In this document: positions 46,725 through 56,665 of the stretch, piece after piece
Layout of the letters: each line of letters opens with the position of its first letter
Position numbering within the stretch: the first letter of the stretch is position 1
Source: Ascaphus truei
Taxonomy: Eukaryota > Chordata > Amphibia > Anura > Ascaphidae
DNA length: 64,000 bases
Assembly (NCBI GenBank): GCA_036426205.1
Contig: CM071568.1
Location: 118,824,696-118,888,695, forward strand
Reading direction: 5' to 3'
The notes under the pieces: model-generated
Seen by the model: the letters and a program-made list of their open reading frames with translations, nothing else
Database searches by the model: none
Told to the model about the DNA's origin: nothing
Translations under genes and position numbers: made by a program

Positions 46725-47040
46725 TGGAGTCCAGTCCAAGTCTATGAAATAGTGTGTGGGGAATAAAGGCTAGTAAAAAATAAAGTGCAGCTTTCTATTC
46801 CATTCCCCATACTCCCCATATTTTTATTAACATTGTGTTTCATATAAGATATTTTGTTGTGCATAGTAATGAGCTGGGACTTTCAGAACAATTGTTCTGA
46901 CAGGCTACACGGGCTACCAAGTTTGGTGCCAGTAAGTCTGTAAGACATCAGAGTTGAAAGTCACCAGAGGATGCCTGAGGTGTGAAGACCATTTGGGCAG
47001 GAGGAAGGGCTCAAGTACCTATGTCCTGGTATAAATGGAA
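46725..47040. other. No recognisable feature
   Basis: No gene, motif or shared repeat seen. Confidence 0.5.
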
Positions 47041-47049
47041 GTCTTTGAT

Positions 47050-47255
47050 TTCAGCCTCAGGGATCCCCTGATTCCTGAGTTACAGACCCTGGTATGGGGC
47101 ATCGGGTGCCTGTACCGCCGCCATTTTTAAAGCATCTGCGGGAAATAACCAGAGGATTTAAATACCAGGGCCTGTAACTCGGGAAGCAGTTGATCTCCGA
47201 GGCTTTAATCAACGCGGTTCAGTTTAGGAGACCCCCTGCTCCCACACACTATTAA
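47050..47255. repeat. Hairpin repeat, degenerate copy
   Basis: Inverted halves: GAGTTACAGACCCTGGTAT and ATACCAGGGCCTGTAACTC, with further outer pairing of CCTGATTCC-type sequence. Same family as 47343-47603, 63321-63566 and 63669-63937. Confidence 0.75.
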
Positions 47256-47342
47256 TAAAAATTACAATAGCAGCTTTGTTACAATAGCAGATAGCCTCTA
47301 TTGTAATTCATTTTAAATTGTTTACATTTGTGTTTTAATACT

Positions 47343-47603
47343 AGTGTAGATGAGCAGGGGGTCTCCGGAGCAGAACCGCATTGATTTGAGGTCTCGGGAC
47401 CCCCTGCTTCCGGAGATACAGGGCCCAATATGGGGTGCCGGTAACTCCTATGCATTTAAATGTCCCGCCCCACGTGACCGTGGGAATCCAAAGTATTGGA
47501 CATACCGGCACCCCATCACGGGGCCTGTATATCGGGAAGCGGGGGGTCCCCGGACCTGAAACCTACGCGGTTCCGCTCCTGAGACCCCCTGCTCATCTAC
47601 ACT
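47343..47603. repeat. Long hairpin repeat
   Basis: AGTGTAGATGAGC (47343-47355) pairs with 47591-47603; then GGGGGTCTCCGGAGC, GGGACCCCCTGCTTCCGGA, ATACAGGGCC and GGGGTGCCGGTA each have an inverted partner. The arms are about 110 bp with a short centre around CACGTGACCGTGG. Confidence 0.85.
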
Positions 47604-47741
47604 ATTATTAAAATTGAAATGAAAAAATAAAAAATTAGGCCTTTTTGGAGGGCCGATCCTAGCGCTGCTGGCTATTCACCATTTCTGCAAATGTTGTTAT
47701 CACTGGTATTCAGGCCTTTCTGCATAGCAACACTGCCACAT

Positions 47742-48384
47742 TGTCACAGATGCTCACTACAACCTGGACTAGACCACAGGGCTGAGCTGGGAAAGATATT
47801 TAACCACCGCCCTAAGCCATAGGGAAGGGTCTGGATTGCAGAGTCGTGGACATGTAGCTGGGTCGGGGTAAGATAGTGAAGAGAGTAGAGGGTACTTGCC
47901 TTGGTAGGAGAGTGTAGAATGGTCGAAGTCCGTAAGCCGTGGTCATGGAGTAGAAAGTGTAGAAATCCGTTAAACAAGCTGTGGTCTGGGTGAGCAAGAA
48001 GAGACAGGTCAGACACAGACAGGGTCACAACAGGGATACGTATACTGACAGAGACAGGTACTCAGGCTGTGAATGAGCACGGTGTATAGAAGGGTCTAAG
48101 CTCAGCAACAACCAGAAGGCAGAGTGAAGCTAAATATACCTGAGGTTTCTTTAATATGTGCACGTGTGTGCCGTGTGCGCGTCAGAGGCTGGAGTGCGAC
48201 GTGCCTAGATGCACGTGCAGATGCGACCCACTGCGTGCTCCCGGAAGGCGGGGGTGATGCGCCGGCAGAGTGAGAGGCAGCCGGGGGGCGGAGGACACGG
48301 CCGTGTCGGCCGTTGTGGCGGGATAGGGGCGCAGGAAAGCAGAAAGATGCAGTGCACGGAGGTGCCCGTAGCGCGGTCGAAACA
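47742..48384 (-). repeat. 3' LTR of the chromovirus (643 bp)
   Basis: Starts TGTCACAGATGC and ends CGGTCGAAACA on the plus strand. It lacks about 120-150 bp present in the 5' LTR (about 53040-53160), which accounts for most of the length difference. Its primer-match site reads TAAGCTCAGC. Confidence 0.9.
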
Positions 48385-48401
48385 GTACCCCCCTCTTGAG
48401 G
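48385..48401 (-). other. Polypurine tract
   Basis: Minus sense CAAGAGGGGGGTAC, immediately before the 3' LTR; the expected plus-strand primer. Confidence 0.8.
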
Positions 48402-48465
48402 GGAGGACACCGGACGACCCAGGAGTAGCTTAGCGGGATATCTGTGGTTGAACTCTTGAGTTAAT

Positions 48466-48702
48466 TTAGGTGTGTACCTGGTCTTGTGATATCCATTCCC
48501 GTTCTTCTGGGCCAAAGTCCTTCCAGTGTACTAGGTATTGTAGCTTTCCCCTAGATACCCTTGAATTGATGATGGCCTGGACCTTGAACTCTTGTTGCCC
48601 CTCCACTAGAATGGGTCGGGGTAATATGTTCCTTCTGGTAGATAAATTGTCTGGTACAAAAGGTTTCAGGAGTGAAACGTGGAAGGCAGAAGGAATTTTC
48701 AT
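48466..48702 (-). pseudogene. Chromodomain at the end of pol
   Basis: Encodes FHVSLLKPFVPDN (the usual end of the integrase region) and then ILVEGQQEFKVQAIINSRV followed by LQYLVHWKDFGPEEREW. The last block is a chromodomain with its conserved aromatic residues Y, W and W. In chromoviruses this domain is thought to guide integration by binding chromatin. The frame is open over 78 codons, but the join to the integrase upstream (48.7 kb) is not in frame with all of it. Confidence 0.85.
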
Positions 48703-49660
48703 GGTAGGGGGTAGCTTTGACCGGTAGATGACCAGGTTGATTCTCTCTTGAATGGGGAATGTTCCAATGAATCTAGGTGCCAGTTTAGATGAGGGTACCT
48801 TGAGTCATATATTACTCTTAGAGAACCAGACCTTTTGGCCAGGAATATAATTAGGGGTCTCTCGGCGGCTGCGATTAGCTTGTCTTCTATGGAGAAGAAC
48901 GGCCTGCCTAAAGTTGTTTTGAATCTTCTCCCAGGATTTTTTAGTTGAACCCTGTTCTCCACTGCAGGGACCTCAGAGTTGGGGACTGGGGATGGAAAGG
49001 TGGTGGGATGGAAACCATAATTAATGAAGAAGGGAGACTGTTGGATGGACTCGTTGCGTGATTTATTATGCACTAATTCTGCCCAAGGGAGGAGTTCTGC
49101 CCAATTGTCCTGATCGTCTGACACAAAGCAGCTGATATATTGTTTGAGTGACTGGTTGGTCCACTCGGTCTGCCCGTTGATCTGCGGGTGATACCCGGAG
49201 GAGAACTGTAGCATGATAACTAATTTCTTGCAGAAAGCTCTCCAAAATTTAGACACGAATTGTGACTCCCGATCTGACACTATGGTTTGAGGTGTCCCGT
49301 GAAGCCTGAAGACATCCTTTGTGAAGGTTTCGGATAATCTGGCGGCGTATGGTAGTCCCCGGAGGGGGATGAAGTGTGCTTGCTTCGAGAAGCGATCCAC
49401 CACTACTAAGATCGTAGCCATACCCTTGGATTTGGGTAATTCGATGATAAAGTCCATCAAGAGATAGTTCCAAGGGCGATCGGGGATGGGAAGGGGTAGT
49501 AAAAAACCTGGAGGTTTACTGCAGGGCGTTTTGTTCTGGGTGCACGTAGCACAAGAAGACACGAAGCTCCTGCCTGGCCACCAGAAGTTGTGTTCCAAGA
49601 GTTCGACAGTCCTCCTAGTACAGTACATGGATGACCTGCTGTCTTGGAGGCGTGAACCCA
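48703..49660 (-). pseudogene. Integrase
   Basis: Zinc-binding part: RRTVELLEHNFWWPG then CATCTQNKTPC (H and CxxC). Catalytic core: MDFIIELPKSKGMATILVVV with the first Asp, IVSDRESQFVSKFWRAFC with the second Asp, and SGYHPQINGQTEWTNQSL with Gln-Thr-Glu supplying the Glu of the D,D-35-E triad. Known role: joins the element's DNA ends to the target. A frameshift lies near 49.61-49.64 kb, where the upstream frame (VMEWVHASKTAGHPC) ends, and another near 48.96 kb where the C-terminal part leaves the frame. Confidence 0.92.
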
Positions 49661-50330
49661 CTCCATGACTTGTCTGTGAAGACTCGGAGGAGTGAACAGC
49701 CGTCCTTCTTTTACCTGGAGGCCCTCGGGTATGTAATTCCGTCCCCTTGTGATCTCTGGAAGAGCGCTTAAGACGTTTGCGGAGAGAATGCATGCCAGAG
49801 GGAGGATAGGGTCTGGTTGGTCCACAGATTTGTCCTCTACTAAGAACTGCCGGGAGAGTGCGTCCGCCTTAATGTTCTTGGAGCCGGGGATGTAGGAAAT
49901 CACGAAGTTGAAGCGGGTAAAAAACAAAGCCCAACGTGCCTGGCGAGATCCTACGCAACGCGCCCCTTCAATATATAGTAAATTCTTATGGTCAGTTAAG
50001 ATGGTGATGGGGATTTCTGTGCCTTCAAGTAGGTGCCTCCATTCCTCCAAGGCCATCTTAATAGAGAGGAGATCACAATTTCCCATGTCGTAATTTCTTT
50101 CTGCGGCTGAAATTGTATTTTTAAAATGCGGACGGGTGGAGTCTCGTCTGGGGCTCCCTTCTCTGGGAGAGTAACGCTCCCGCTCTGACATCAGAGGCAT
50201 CTACTTCGAGGGTGAAGGGCAGTGCTGGGTTCGGGTGTACCAACATGGGTGCTGAGATGAAGGCTTTCTTTAGTTTCTCAAAGACTTCAATGGCTTCGAT
50301 AGACCAGTGAGCCGATCGGCTCCCTTATGG
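49661..50330 (-). pseudogene. RNase H domain and linker to integrase
   Basis: The minus strand reads NTISAAERNYDMGNCDLLSI then ALEEWRHLLEGTEIPITIL, TDHKNLLYIEGARCVGSRQA and SYIPGSKNIKADALSR. These are standard RNase H blocks of Ty3/gypsy (YDxGxxELL, TDHKNL, the final ADALSR). Known role: removes the RNA strand after reverse transcription. The N-terminal catalytic Asp block lies in a disturbed stretch near 50.2-50.3 kb, with a frame change to the RT ORF. Confidence 0.88.
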
Positions 50331-51281
50331 GTTAATGACTACCGCGGAAAAACCCTTTTTGAACCTCCGGTAGTAGTTTGAGAAACCAAAAAATCTCTGA
50401 ACTGCTTTGAGTGAAAGTGGTTGTGGCCATTCTATGATCACCTTGACCTTGTCCAGATCCATAGTCAGTCCAATACTGGATATGATGTATCCCAGGAACG
50501 TGGTAGAGGACGGACTGAAACTGGCAAAGAGATTATTTGTGCGTAATCTTTGGAGGATATGCTTCACATGCTCCGAGTGTTCAGCAGTGTTCTTAGAAAA
50601 AATCAGGATGTCGTCCAAATATACAACAACGTACTGATCGAATAGATCCCTGAACATCTCGTTCACGAATTCTTGGAACACTGCAGGTGCGTTGCAAAGA
50701 CCGAAGGGCATAACCAAATATTCATAGTGTCCGTCGCAAGTGTTAAACACCGTCTTCTACTCATCTCCCTGACGGATCTTTACCAGGTTGTATGCTCCCC
50801 TCAGGTCCAGCTTAGTGAAGATAGTAGCTCCTTGGAGTCTGTCAAATTATTCTGAAATCAAGGGGAGAGGGTAGCGGTTCTTGACCGTTATCTTGTTTAG
50901 CCCACGATAGTCTATACAGGGTCTGAGTGACCCATCCTTTTTTTTGACAAAAAAGAATCCCGCACTGGTGGGAGAGGAGGATTTCTGGATGAAGCCCCCG
51001 AGAAGGTTTTCTTGTATGTATTGCCTCATGGCTTGAGTCTCCGGTGCAGACAGAGGGTAAGAGCAACCACGGCGAATAGTGGCACAGTGCAAGTGGTCTA
51101 TGGGACAATCAAAGGGACGGTGGGGCAGAAGTTCTTCAGTTTGTCCTTTGTCAAAGATGTCCCGGAATTTGTAGTACATCTTTAGTAGAGAATCTCCAGG
51201 CTCCGGCAGTACTAGTCTGGTGAGGGTTTTGGAGGTGTCCAGACATCTCTCTTGACACAAGGTACTCCAGCAGATAGGCAA
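50325..51281 (-). pseudogene. Reverse transcriptase
   Basis: From 51281 leftwards: the linker ([34 protein letters not shown]), then [20 protein letters not shown] and [12 protein letters not shown] gap with stops at about 50750-50845 covers RT motif A. Then EYLVMPFGLCNAPAVFQEFV and VVVYLDDILIFS with the YLDD catalytic Asp pair, and FLGYIISSIGL. Continues to YYRRFKKGFS. One premature stop and one frame change separate the two halves, so the enzyme is dead. Confidence 0.93.
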
Positions 51282-51299
51282 AGTACCAGTCCAATTGAC

Positions 51300-51563
51300 T
51301 TATGGGTTGTGTTGCTTGAGCCACGGCAGTCCCAGAACGATATCTACCAAAGGTGTGTGAATAACATTGAGTTGTATAGTCTCGGAGTGACCACCGTGGG
51401 GCTGTAGAGAAAAAGGAATGGTTTGGAAAATAATAAAAGAGGGTTGGAGTGGGCAGCCGTCGATAGCCTCGAGGCCAACTGAGTGATCCTTAGGAGTTAA
51501 AGGTATCTTGTTCCTCTCCGCAAATTCCTGGTCAATAAAGTTGCCCCCTGACCCAGAGTCCAT
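51300..51563 (-). pseudogene. Aspartic protease
   Basis: MDSGSGGNFIDQEFAERNKI carries the DSG catalytic triplet, and VDIVLGLPWLKQHNP is the conserved ILGLPWL block of Ty3/gypsy proteases. It would cut the Gag-Pol polyprotein. The frame ends at a stop at 51300-51302, just before the RT linker. The homologous protease at 0.3-1.1 kb is split by a MITE. Confidence 0.9.
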
Positions 51564-52596
51564 GAAGACATGTGTGGTTGTTTTAAAGTTGTCCCCATAC
51601 TAGATGACAGGGATGTAGATCCTAGTTGGAGATTTGGGAGGAAGATGTGATGTGGTTCCCAGTGTAGCTCCCCCGACATGCACTGGGCGTTGGAATTTCC
51701 CAGCTTTATAGGGCAAGTGGCAAGTAGGTGCCCATTGTTACCACAATACATGCAGAGTCCCGAACGTCGTCTTCGCTGTCTCTTTTCAGTGGCCAGATGG
51801 GTTAGTCCGAGTTTCATTGGTTCCTCAACTGCAATGGCCGGAGAATTTCCGCTAGAGATAGGTGAGGAAAGAAATGTAGATGGGGTTCAAAAACGCTTAC
51901 CTCTCTCCATCCTTCTCTCTTGGAGACGCTGGTCCATCCGGATACACAGGACCACAATGCTTCTAATCCCGAAAGACGTTCCAGTGATGCTAGTTCGTCC
52001 TTGAGGTTCTTGGAAATCCCTTGCCAGAATTCCACCGACAATGCTTCGGCGTTCCGTCCGGTCTCAGTGGCAATGGTGCGGAACTCAAGGGCGTATCGAG
52101 CCACCGTGTGATTTCCCTAGGATATGTTCTGCAGGGTAGAGAATGTTGTTACCTTCCTTCCTGGTGACCCTTCAGAATTCCACGGTGAATCGGTCAACAT
52201 CGGATGTGAGATGGGGGACTTTGCTCCCAAATCGGAGAGGCCCAAGCCAGCGGGTCGTCCATCAGGAAAGAGATTATGTACGCTACCTTAAAACAAGGAG
52301 AAGGAAAATTTGCGTGCCGTAATTCGAACTGTATGGAGCACTGATTAAGGAAACCCCGGAATCCCAGAGGGTTGCCCCCATAGCGCTTGGGGGTCGGAAG
52401 ACGTGGAAAGGAAGTTGAGTTGGGGGGAGCAAGGGTTGGCTGGTTGGAGGGCAGTAACCCAGATGTCTAGGTCCCCTAGAGAATGTTGGAACCCCTCCAT
52501 GTGTTGATTATTCTGGTACAGGCACCACTCCTGTTTAAAAATAGCTTAGATCTTTTGCAATTATTGAACTGCCTCAGCGGGGTCCAGGTGTGTTGG
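51564..52596 (-). pseudogene. Gag with CCHC zinc knuckle
   Basis: Begins one base after the 5' LTR with codons ATT-CTC-AGC-CCA-ACA (ILSPT), where the relatives at 20.57 and 61.63 kb have ATG. The middle part has decayed. ARYALEFRTIATETGRNAEA and FWQGISKNLKDELASLERL (about 51980-52104) match the Ty3-type capsid and the gag at 61.0-61.4 kb. GLCMYCGNNGHLLATC (about 51720-51770) is a CCHC knuckle for RNA binding. The apparent loss of the start codon, plus stops, makes it non-functional. Confidence 0.82.
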
Positions 52597-52606
52597 GCTG
52601 AGAATA
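52597..52606 (-). other. Self-complementary primer-binding site
   Basis: Minus sense TATTCTCAGC, one base after the 5' LTR. It matches TATGCTCAGC inside the 5' LTR (53004-53013) at nine of ten bases, so the RNA start could anneal here. Confidence 0.65.
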
Positions 52607-52607
52607 A

Positions 52608-53399
52608 TGTCATGGATGCTCACTACAACCTGGACTGGACCGCGGGGCTGAGGTGGGGAAGATGTATAACCACTGCCCTAAGTCACAGGGAAGGGTCCAG
52701 ATTGCAGAGTCATGGACGTGTAGCCGGGTTGGGGTGAGAGAGTGGAGGGTACTTGCCTATGGTCCGGGGTTGGAGAGTGTAGCATGGTTGAGGTCCAAAA
52801 GCCGTGGTCATGGAGTAGAGAGTGTAGAATGGTCAAGGTCTGTAAGCTGTGCTCGTGGAGAAGAAAGTGTAGAAGACCATTAAACAAGCTGTGTTCCAGG
52901 GGAGCAAGAAGAGACAGGTCAGGCACAGCAGGGTCACAACAGGGATATATATACTGACAGACAGGTACTCAGGCTGTGAATGAACAAGGTGCATAGAAGG
53001 GTCTATGCTCAGCAACAACCAGAAGGCAGAGTGAACCTAAATATAGGAGAGAACAAATGAGGGGAAGGAGAGGAGGTGTGGTCAGATGTATGAGGAATGG
53101 TGATAGACTGAGGCTGGATGTAACTCATGTGTAGCCCACCTGAGGTTAGTGTAGGCATTCGTTTCTTTAATATGTGAACGCGCGTGCCGCGTGCACGTCA
53201 GAGGATGGCGTGCGACGTGCCGAGATGCGCGCGCAGATGGGACCAACTGCGCGCTTCCGGAAGGTGGAGCGATGAGCCGGCAGAGCGTGAGGTAGCCAGG
53301 GGGCAGAGGATACGCCCGCGTTGGCCTTTGCGGCGGGACAGGGGCAAAGGTAAGCGAGAAGATGCGGTGCACGGAGGTGCCCGTAGCGCGGTCGTGACA
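52608..53399 (-). repeat. 5' LTR of the chromovirus (792 bp)
   Basis: Starts TGTCATGGATGC and ends GGTCGTGACA on the plus strand; collinear with 47742-48384 apart from the extra block near 53040-53160. Confidence 0.9.
53004..53045 (-). promoter_or_regulatory. LTR promoter: TATA box and predicted start
   Basis: Minus-strand TATATTTA (53038-53045) is 32 bases before GCTGAGCATA (53004-53013), the primer-complementary sequence. Confidence 0.65.
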
Positions 53400-53637
53400 C
53401 AAAAATGGCGATTTAAAAATCCTGGCGATTTTTTTTCCTGCCTTTACTGCATGAGGCCCATGGTTGATGTCAGCTGCTGGTTTAAAAAGGACTGAGCTGC
53501 TCGTGATGCATCCAGATGGCTTCACATTGACTCTGAAGAATTACACTCACAGCATAACATCATCAAATAATGGTGAGAATTCACTATTCTTTTTGTGACT
53601 TGTTTATTAACCGGGAGCGTGTGTGTTATATATATAT

Positions 53638-54248
53638 TGTGACAGTCATGGACTTTGTATCTTAGTAGGAGGTGGCATTTGGCAGCCTTTCCAGTGTTCG
53701 AGAGGTTAACTCATCTTGAGAGGCAATCTGCAGGTGCACCTAATTCAGGCTGAACTCCTGATTGCAAAAGGATTTGAAAGACAGTCAGCATGCTGTCAGA
53801 AGAGATACTTTCCCCAACCTTGAGGACCCTGCATTCCATACTCTGTCGAGGAAACAGAGCTGCACCTTCTACAAGTATCCAGAGGAAATACCTAGAGACT
53901 ACAGGATGGATTTCCGAGCACCTTAAGATAAGGACTTTACATTTTGTACATTATATTGTGTGATGTTTAAAACTGGAAGCTAGCCTAGCTACCCAGTCAG
54001 TTAGTGTCATGGTGTGTAGCTAGCCACCCTATAGTGGAATAAGGTTTACTTTTATTGTTGTGGTTTTTGCCTTAAAGGGACAGCCTTTACTTTGTTTTAT
54101 GTGTTGCTGTCCCACTCCGTGGGACAAATAAGGCAGCCAGAAGCTAGAGGAAGTAAATATCTTGTTAAGTGTCCTATATATTATGCAGAAAAACCATTAT
54201 AGCAAGTCCAAGACAAAAGTAACACTGCCCTAAAGGACTTTTGTCACA
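53638..54248. mobile_element. Solo LTR or LTR-like insertion (611 bp)
   Basis: Starts TGTGACAG and ends TTTTGTCACA, with TATAT on both sides (53633-53637 and 54249-54253). The duplication lies in AT-rich sequence, so it is less convincing than the others. Non-coding. Confidence 0.7.
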
Positions 54249-54452
54249 TATATTATATATATGCAGCAGTGAAAGTGATGTGTGCTGGGTGATAATTGTG
54301 AAAGGTGGGGTTGCAGACCCGCCTAAGACATGCAAATGAGCATACAGTTGTAATTACATTTGCATATTTGCTTTTCTGTGGAGGGTTTCTGTCACTTTTT
54401 TTACTCACCATAACTTAACTCAGTATGGTAAACCCCATCCTTTAGCTTCTCT

Positions 54453-54534
54453 GCATACCCAGTTCACCAACCCCACACTGATGAGACCCATTAAGGTCGA
54501 AACAGCTGTCTGTGGGTGGGTTTTCTGGGTATGC
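54453..54534 (+). ncRNA. Hammerhead ribozyme, type I, all core bases intact
   Basis: Core CTGATGA 54478-54484 and GAAA 54499-54502; cleavage predicted after C54510 of GTC. Stem II GACC/GGTC (54485-54488 with 54495-54498), loop CATTAA. Stem III ACA/TGT with a two-base loop, inside self-complementary ACAGCTGT (54502-54509). Stem I inner CCCACA (54472-54477) with TGTGGG (54511-54516), then an internal loop, then ten perfect pairs GCATACCCAG (54453-54462) with CTGGGTATGC (54525-54534). The internal loop in stem I opposite loop II is where natural hammerheads make their stabilising contact. The very short stem III suggests cleavage as a dimer in tandem transcripts. Confidence 0.88.
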
Positions 54535-54851
54535 ACCTTAACCCTGGCTGTGCTCAAAGCTGTGACCATGCAGCAAGCTTAAGCCTATAGGGAACCATGT
54601 TAAAAATGGTTTTTGAAGCAAAAAGTGGCACTGTGTGCTCAATTGCATGTCATTTCCCAGAATCCCTTGCTGCAGTGGAAGTGCTGGGTGATAATGGTGA
54701 AAGGTGGGGTTGCAGACCTGCCTAAGACATGCAGATGAGCATACAGTTGTATTTACATTTGCATATTTGCTTTGCTGTGGAGGGTTTTTGTCACTTTTTT
54801 AACTCACCATAACTTAACTCAGTATGGTAAACCCCATCCTTTAGCTTCTCT

Positions 54852-54932
54852 GCATACCCAGTTCACCAACCCCACACTGATGAGACCCATTAAGGTCCAA
54901 ACAGCTGTCTGTGGTGGGTTTTCTGGGTATGC
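54852..54932 (+). ncRNA. Hammerhead ribozyme copy with G12 mutated
   Basis: Same fold one monomer downstream: CTGATGA 54877-54883, stem II GACC/GGTC, outer stem I GCATACCCAG (54852-54861) with CTGGGTATGC (54923-54932). But the second core strand is CAAA (54898-54901) instead of GAAA, and one G is missing from the 3' side of inner stem I. The G12 change removes the base thought to act as general base, so this copy should not cleave. Confidence 0.85.
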
Positions 54933-55223
54933 ACCTTAACCCTGGCTGTGCTCAAAGCTTTGACCATGCAGCAAGCTTAAGCCTATAGGGAACCATGTTA
55001 AAAATGGGTTTTGAAACAAAAAGTGGCACTGTGTGCTCATTTGTATGTCATTTCCCAGAATCCCTTGTTGCAGTGGAAGTGCTGTGTGCTGGGTGATAAT
55101 GGTGATAGGTAGGGTTGCAGCCCTGCCTAAGACATGCAGATGAGCATACAGTTGTATTTGCATATTTGCTTTGCTGTGGAGGGTTTTTGTCACTTTTTTT
55201 ACTCACCATAACTTAACTCAGTA

Positions 55224-55368
55224 TATACACATGTATATGTGTATATGTGTATATGTGTATATGTGTATATGTGTATATGTGTATATGTGTATATGTGTTA
55301 TGTGTATATGTGTATATGTGTATATGTGTATATGTGTATATGTGTATATGTGTATATGTGTATATGTA
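55224..55368. repeat. (TATGTG)n microsatellite
   Basis: About 24 units of a hexanucleotide with one irregular unit near 55298. The open frame through it is an artefact. Confidence 0.95.
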
Positions 55369-55369
55369 A

Positions 55370-56660
55370 TGAATTGGAAATTAAGATAATAAATACAATG
55401 AATAAGTATTGATTAAATAACATTGCACTTAAATAAATATTTATTTTTTTCACGTAAAATAGGATGAAATTCATATGCTGTATTATGTAAAAAACTGGCC
55501 AAATAGTACAGTAGTATTCGCCTTTTTTAACATATTGGTAAATGCAAAGTTAGAATATTTCGCTAAATGTAAAGTTCAATTTTTTTTTTTTTTACATTTA
55601 GAGATTTGCGAATTTGATGCATACATTTACCAATCAGATTAAATTTGCCTTTATTTTCCAAAACTTTTTTGGCAAAAATGACAAGCTTAGCCGAAATGTT
55701 CTAAATTTGGTGAAATTGGCAAACTTCTGGTAATGCAAAAATTAAGAGTAAACAGTGAAGAATTTTTCAGAACAATTTTTCAAAACAATTTTGAAGACAT
55801 TCACACAACTCTACTGAGGCTTCTACAAGCCATTTGCTGCCTCCACTACACATCATGTTTATTTCAACACAGGTGAAAAAAAAGGCTACTACCTGTCCAA
55901 TATTATAAACTTAAATATGGTATGTACATCAACTAAAAAAAATATATAAGGCACTAAACATGTATACATTAATTTGTCATGGTCTTGCATGTGAATCTGT
56001 GTCTTAGCAAATATTTATTAAATAACCCAACATTTTATACACTTTTATATTCTCTGTCTTCCTGTATGAACATATTTTTGAGACTGCCGTACAGTATGTT
56101 ATTACTTGCTTAGATCCAGGAATACATTTCTCTTTTGTTTTCCATCTTTGCCCTTCTCAAGTAAGCCAAAGCTCTCCACTTATCCATCCACTTCTGATCT
56201 ACAGTATCATTCCCCTTTAATATACAGTACATTACTTCTTTTTGGCCTGTGTACAGATCATTCGGACCAGTAGTCAGGACGCCTTGGGCTAATGGCTCCA
56301 GGCTCATTATAGTATTGTAAAATGGTTGGAATTGTGGTGCTCCAAAACCAATAGTGGCCTTCTTGAAACCAAGTAAGGCTTTATAAGGGATTAATCCATA
56401 AATCCAATAAATGTCCGGTTGTGAACAAAGTGTCCATAATCTGCATGCTTACAAAAATATAAGAGGGGTATGTGCCTAGTGGTGTCCACTTGACATCCGC
56501 ATAGAATGACACATTTAAATAAACCCAATCATACTGTATGGTAATTATAAGCTGCAATGTCCAGAGAAAACAGGAATAATTACAAGGCACTATGGCCCAT
56601 TACCCCTATGATGCAGGAACACTGGAAGCATCCGCAGCGTGCATCCGTCCAAGGTAGAAA
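55370..56660. other. No recognisable gene
   Basis: AT-rich DNA without recognisable motifs. Confidence 0.5.
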
Positions 56661-56665
56661 TCCAA

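Larger units (their letters stand above)
47742..53399 (-). mobile_element. Chromodomain Ty3/gypsy element with both LTRs
   Basis: A 5.66-kb minus-strand element: 5' LTR (right), self-primer site, gag with CCHC knuckle, protease, RT, RNase H, integrase, chromodomain, polypurine tract, 3' LTR (left). The domain order is the normal Ty3/gypsy one and the chromodomain places it among chromoviruses. Frames are broken in several places. No matching 5-bp duplication was found outside the LTRs (CACAT left, CAAAA right), so a flank may have changed or the ends recombined. Confidence 0.93.
54262..55222 (+). repeat. Hammerhead-bearing tandem array, ~400-bp monomer
   Basis: GGTGATAAT..TGGTGAAAGG-type landmarks begin at 54288, 54687 and 55092, giving periods of 399 and 405 bp; two full monomers and the start of a third are present. 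Each monomer runs through GTTGCAGACC, ATGAGCATACAGTTGTA, CACCATAACTTAACTCAGTA, the hammerhead, GCAAGCTTAAGCCTATAGGG and CAGAATCCCTTGCTGCAGTG. The third copy is cut by the TATGTG microsatellite at about 55222, before its hammerhead. Relatives at 27.4 and 45.1 kb show the family is dispersed as well as tandem. Confidence 0.93.

Noticed and set aside
47742..53399. A 5-bp target duplication around the chromovirus
   Set aside because: Flanks read CACAT and CAAAA; they do not match, so none is claimed.
55171..55389. Open frame with repeated YMCICV
   Set aside because: Direct translation of the TATGTG microsatellite.
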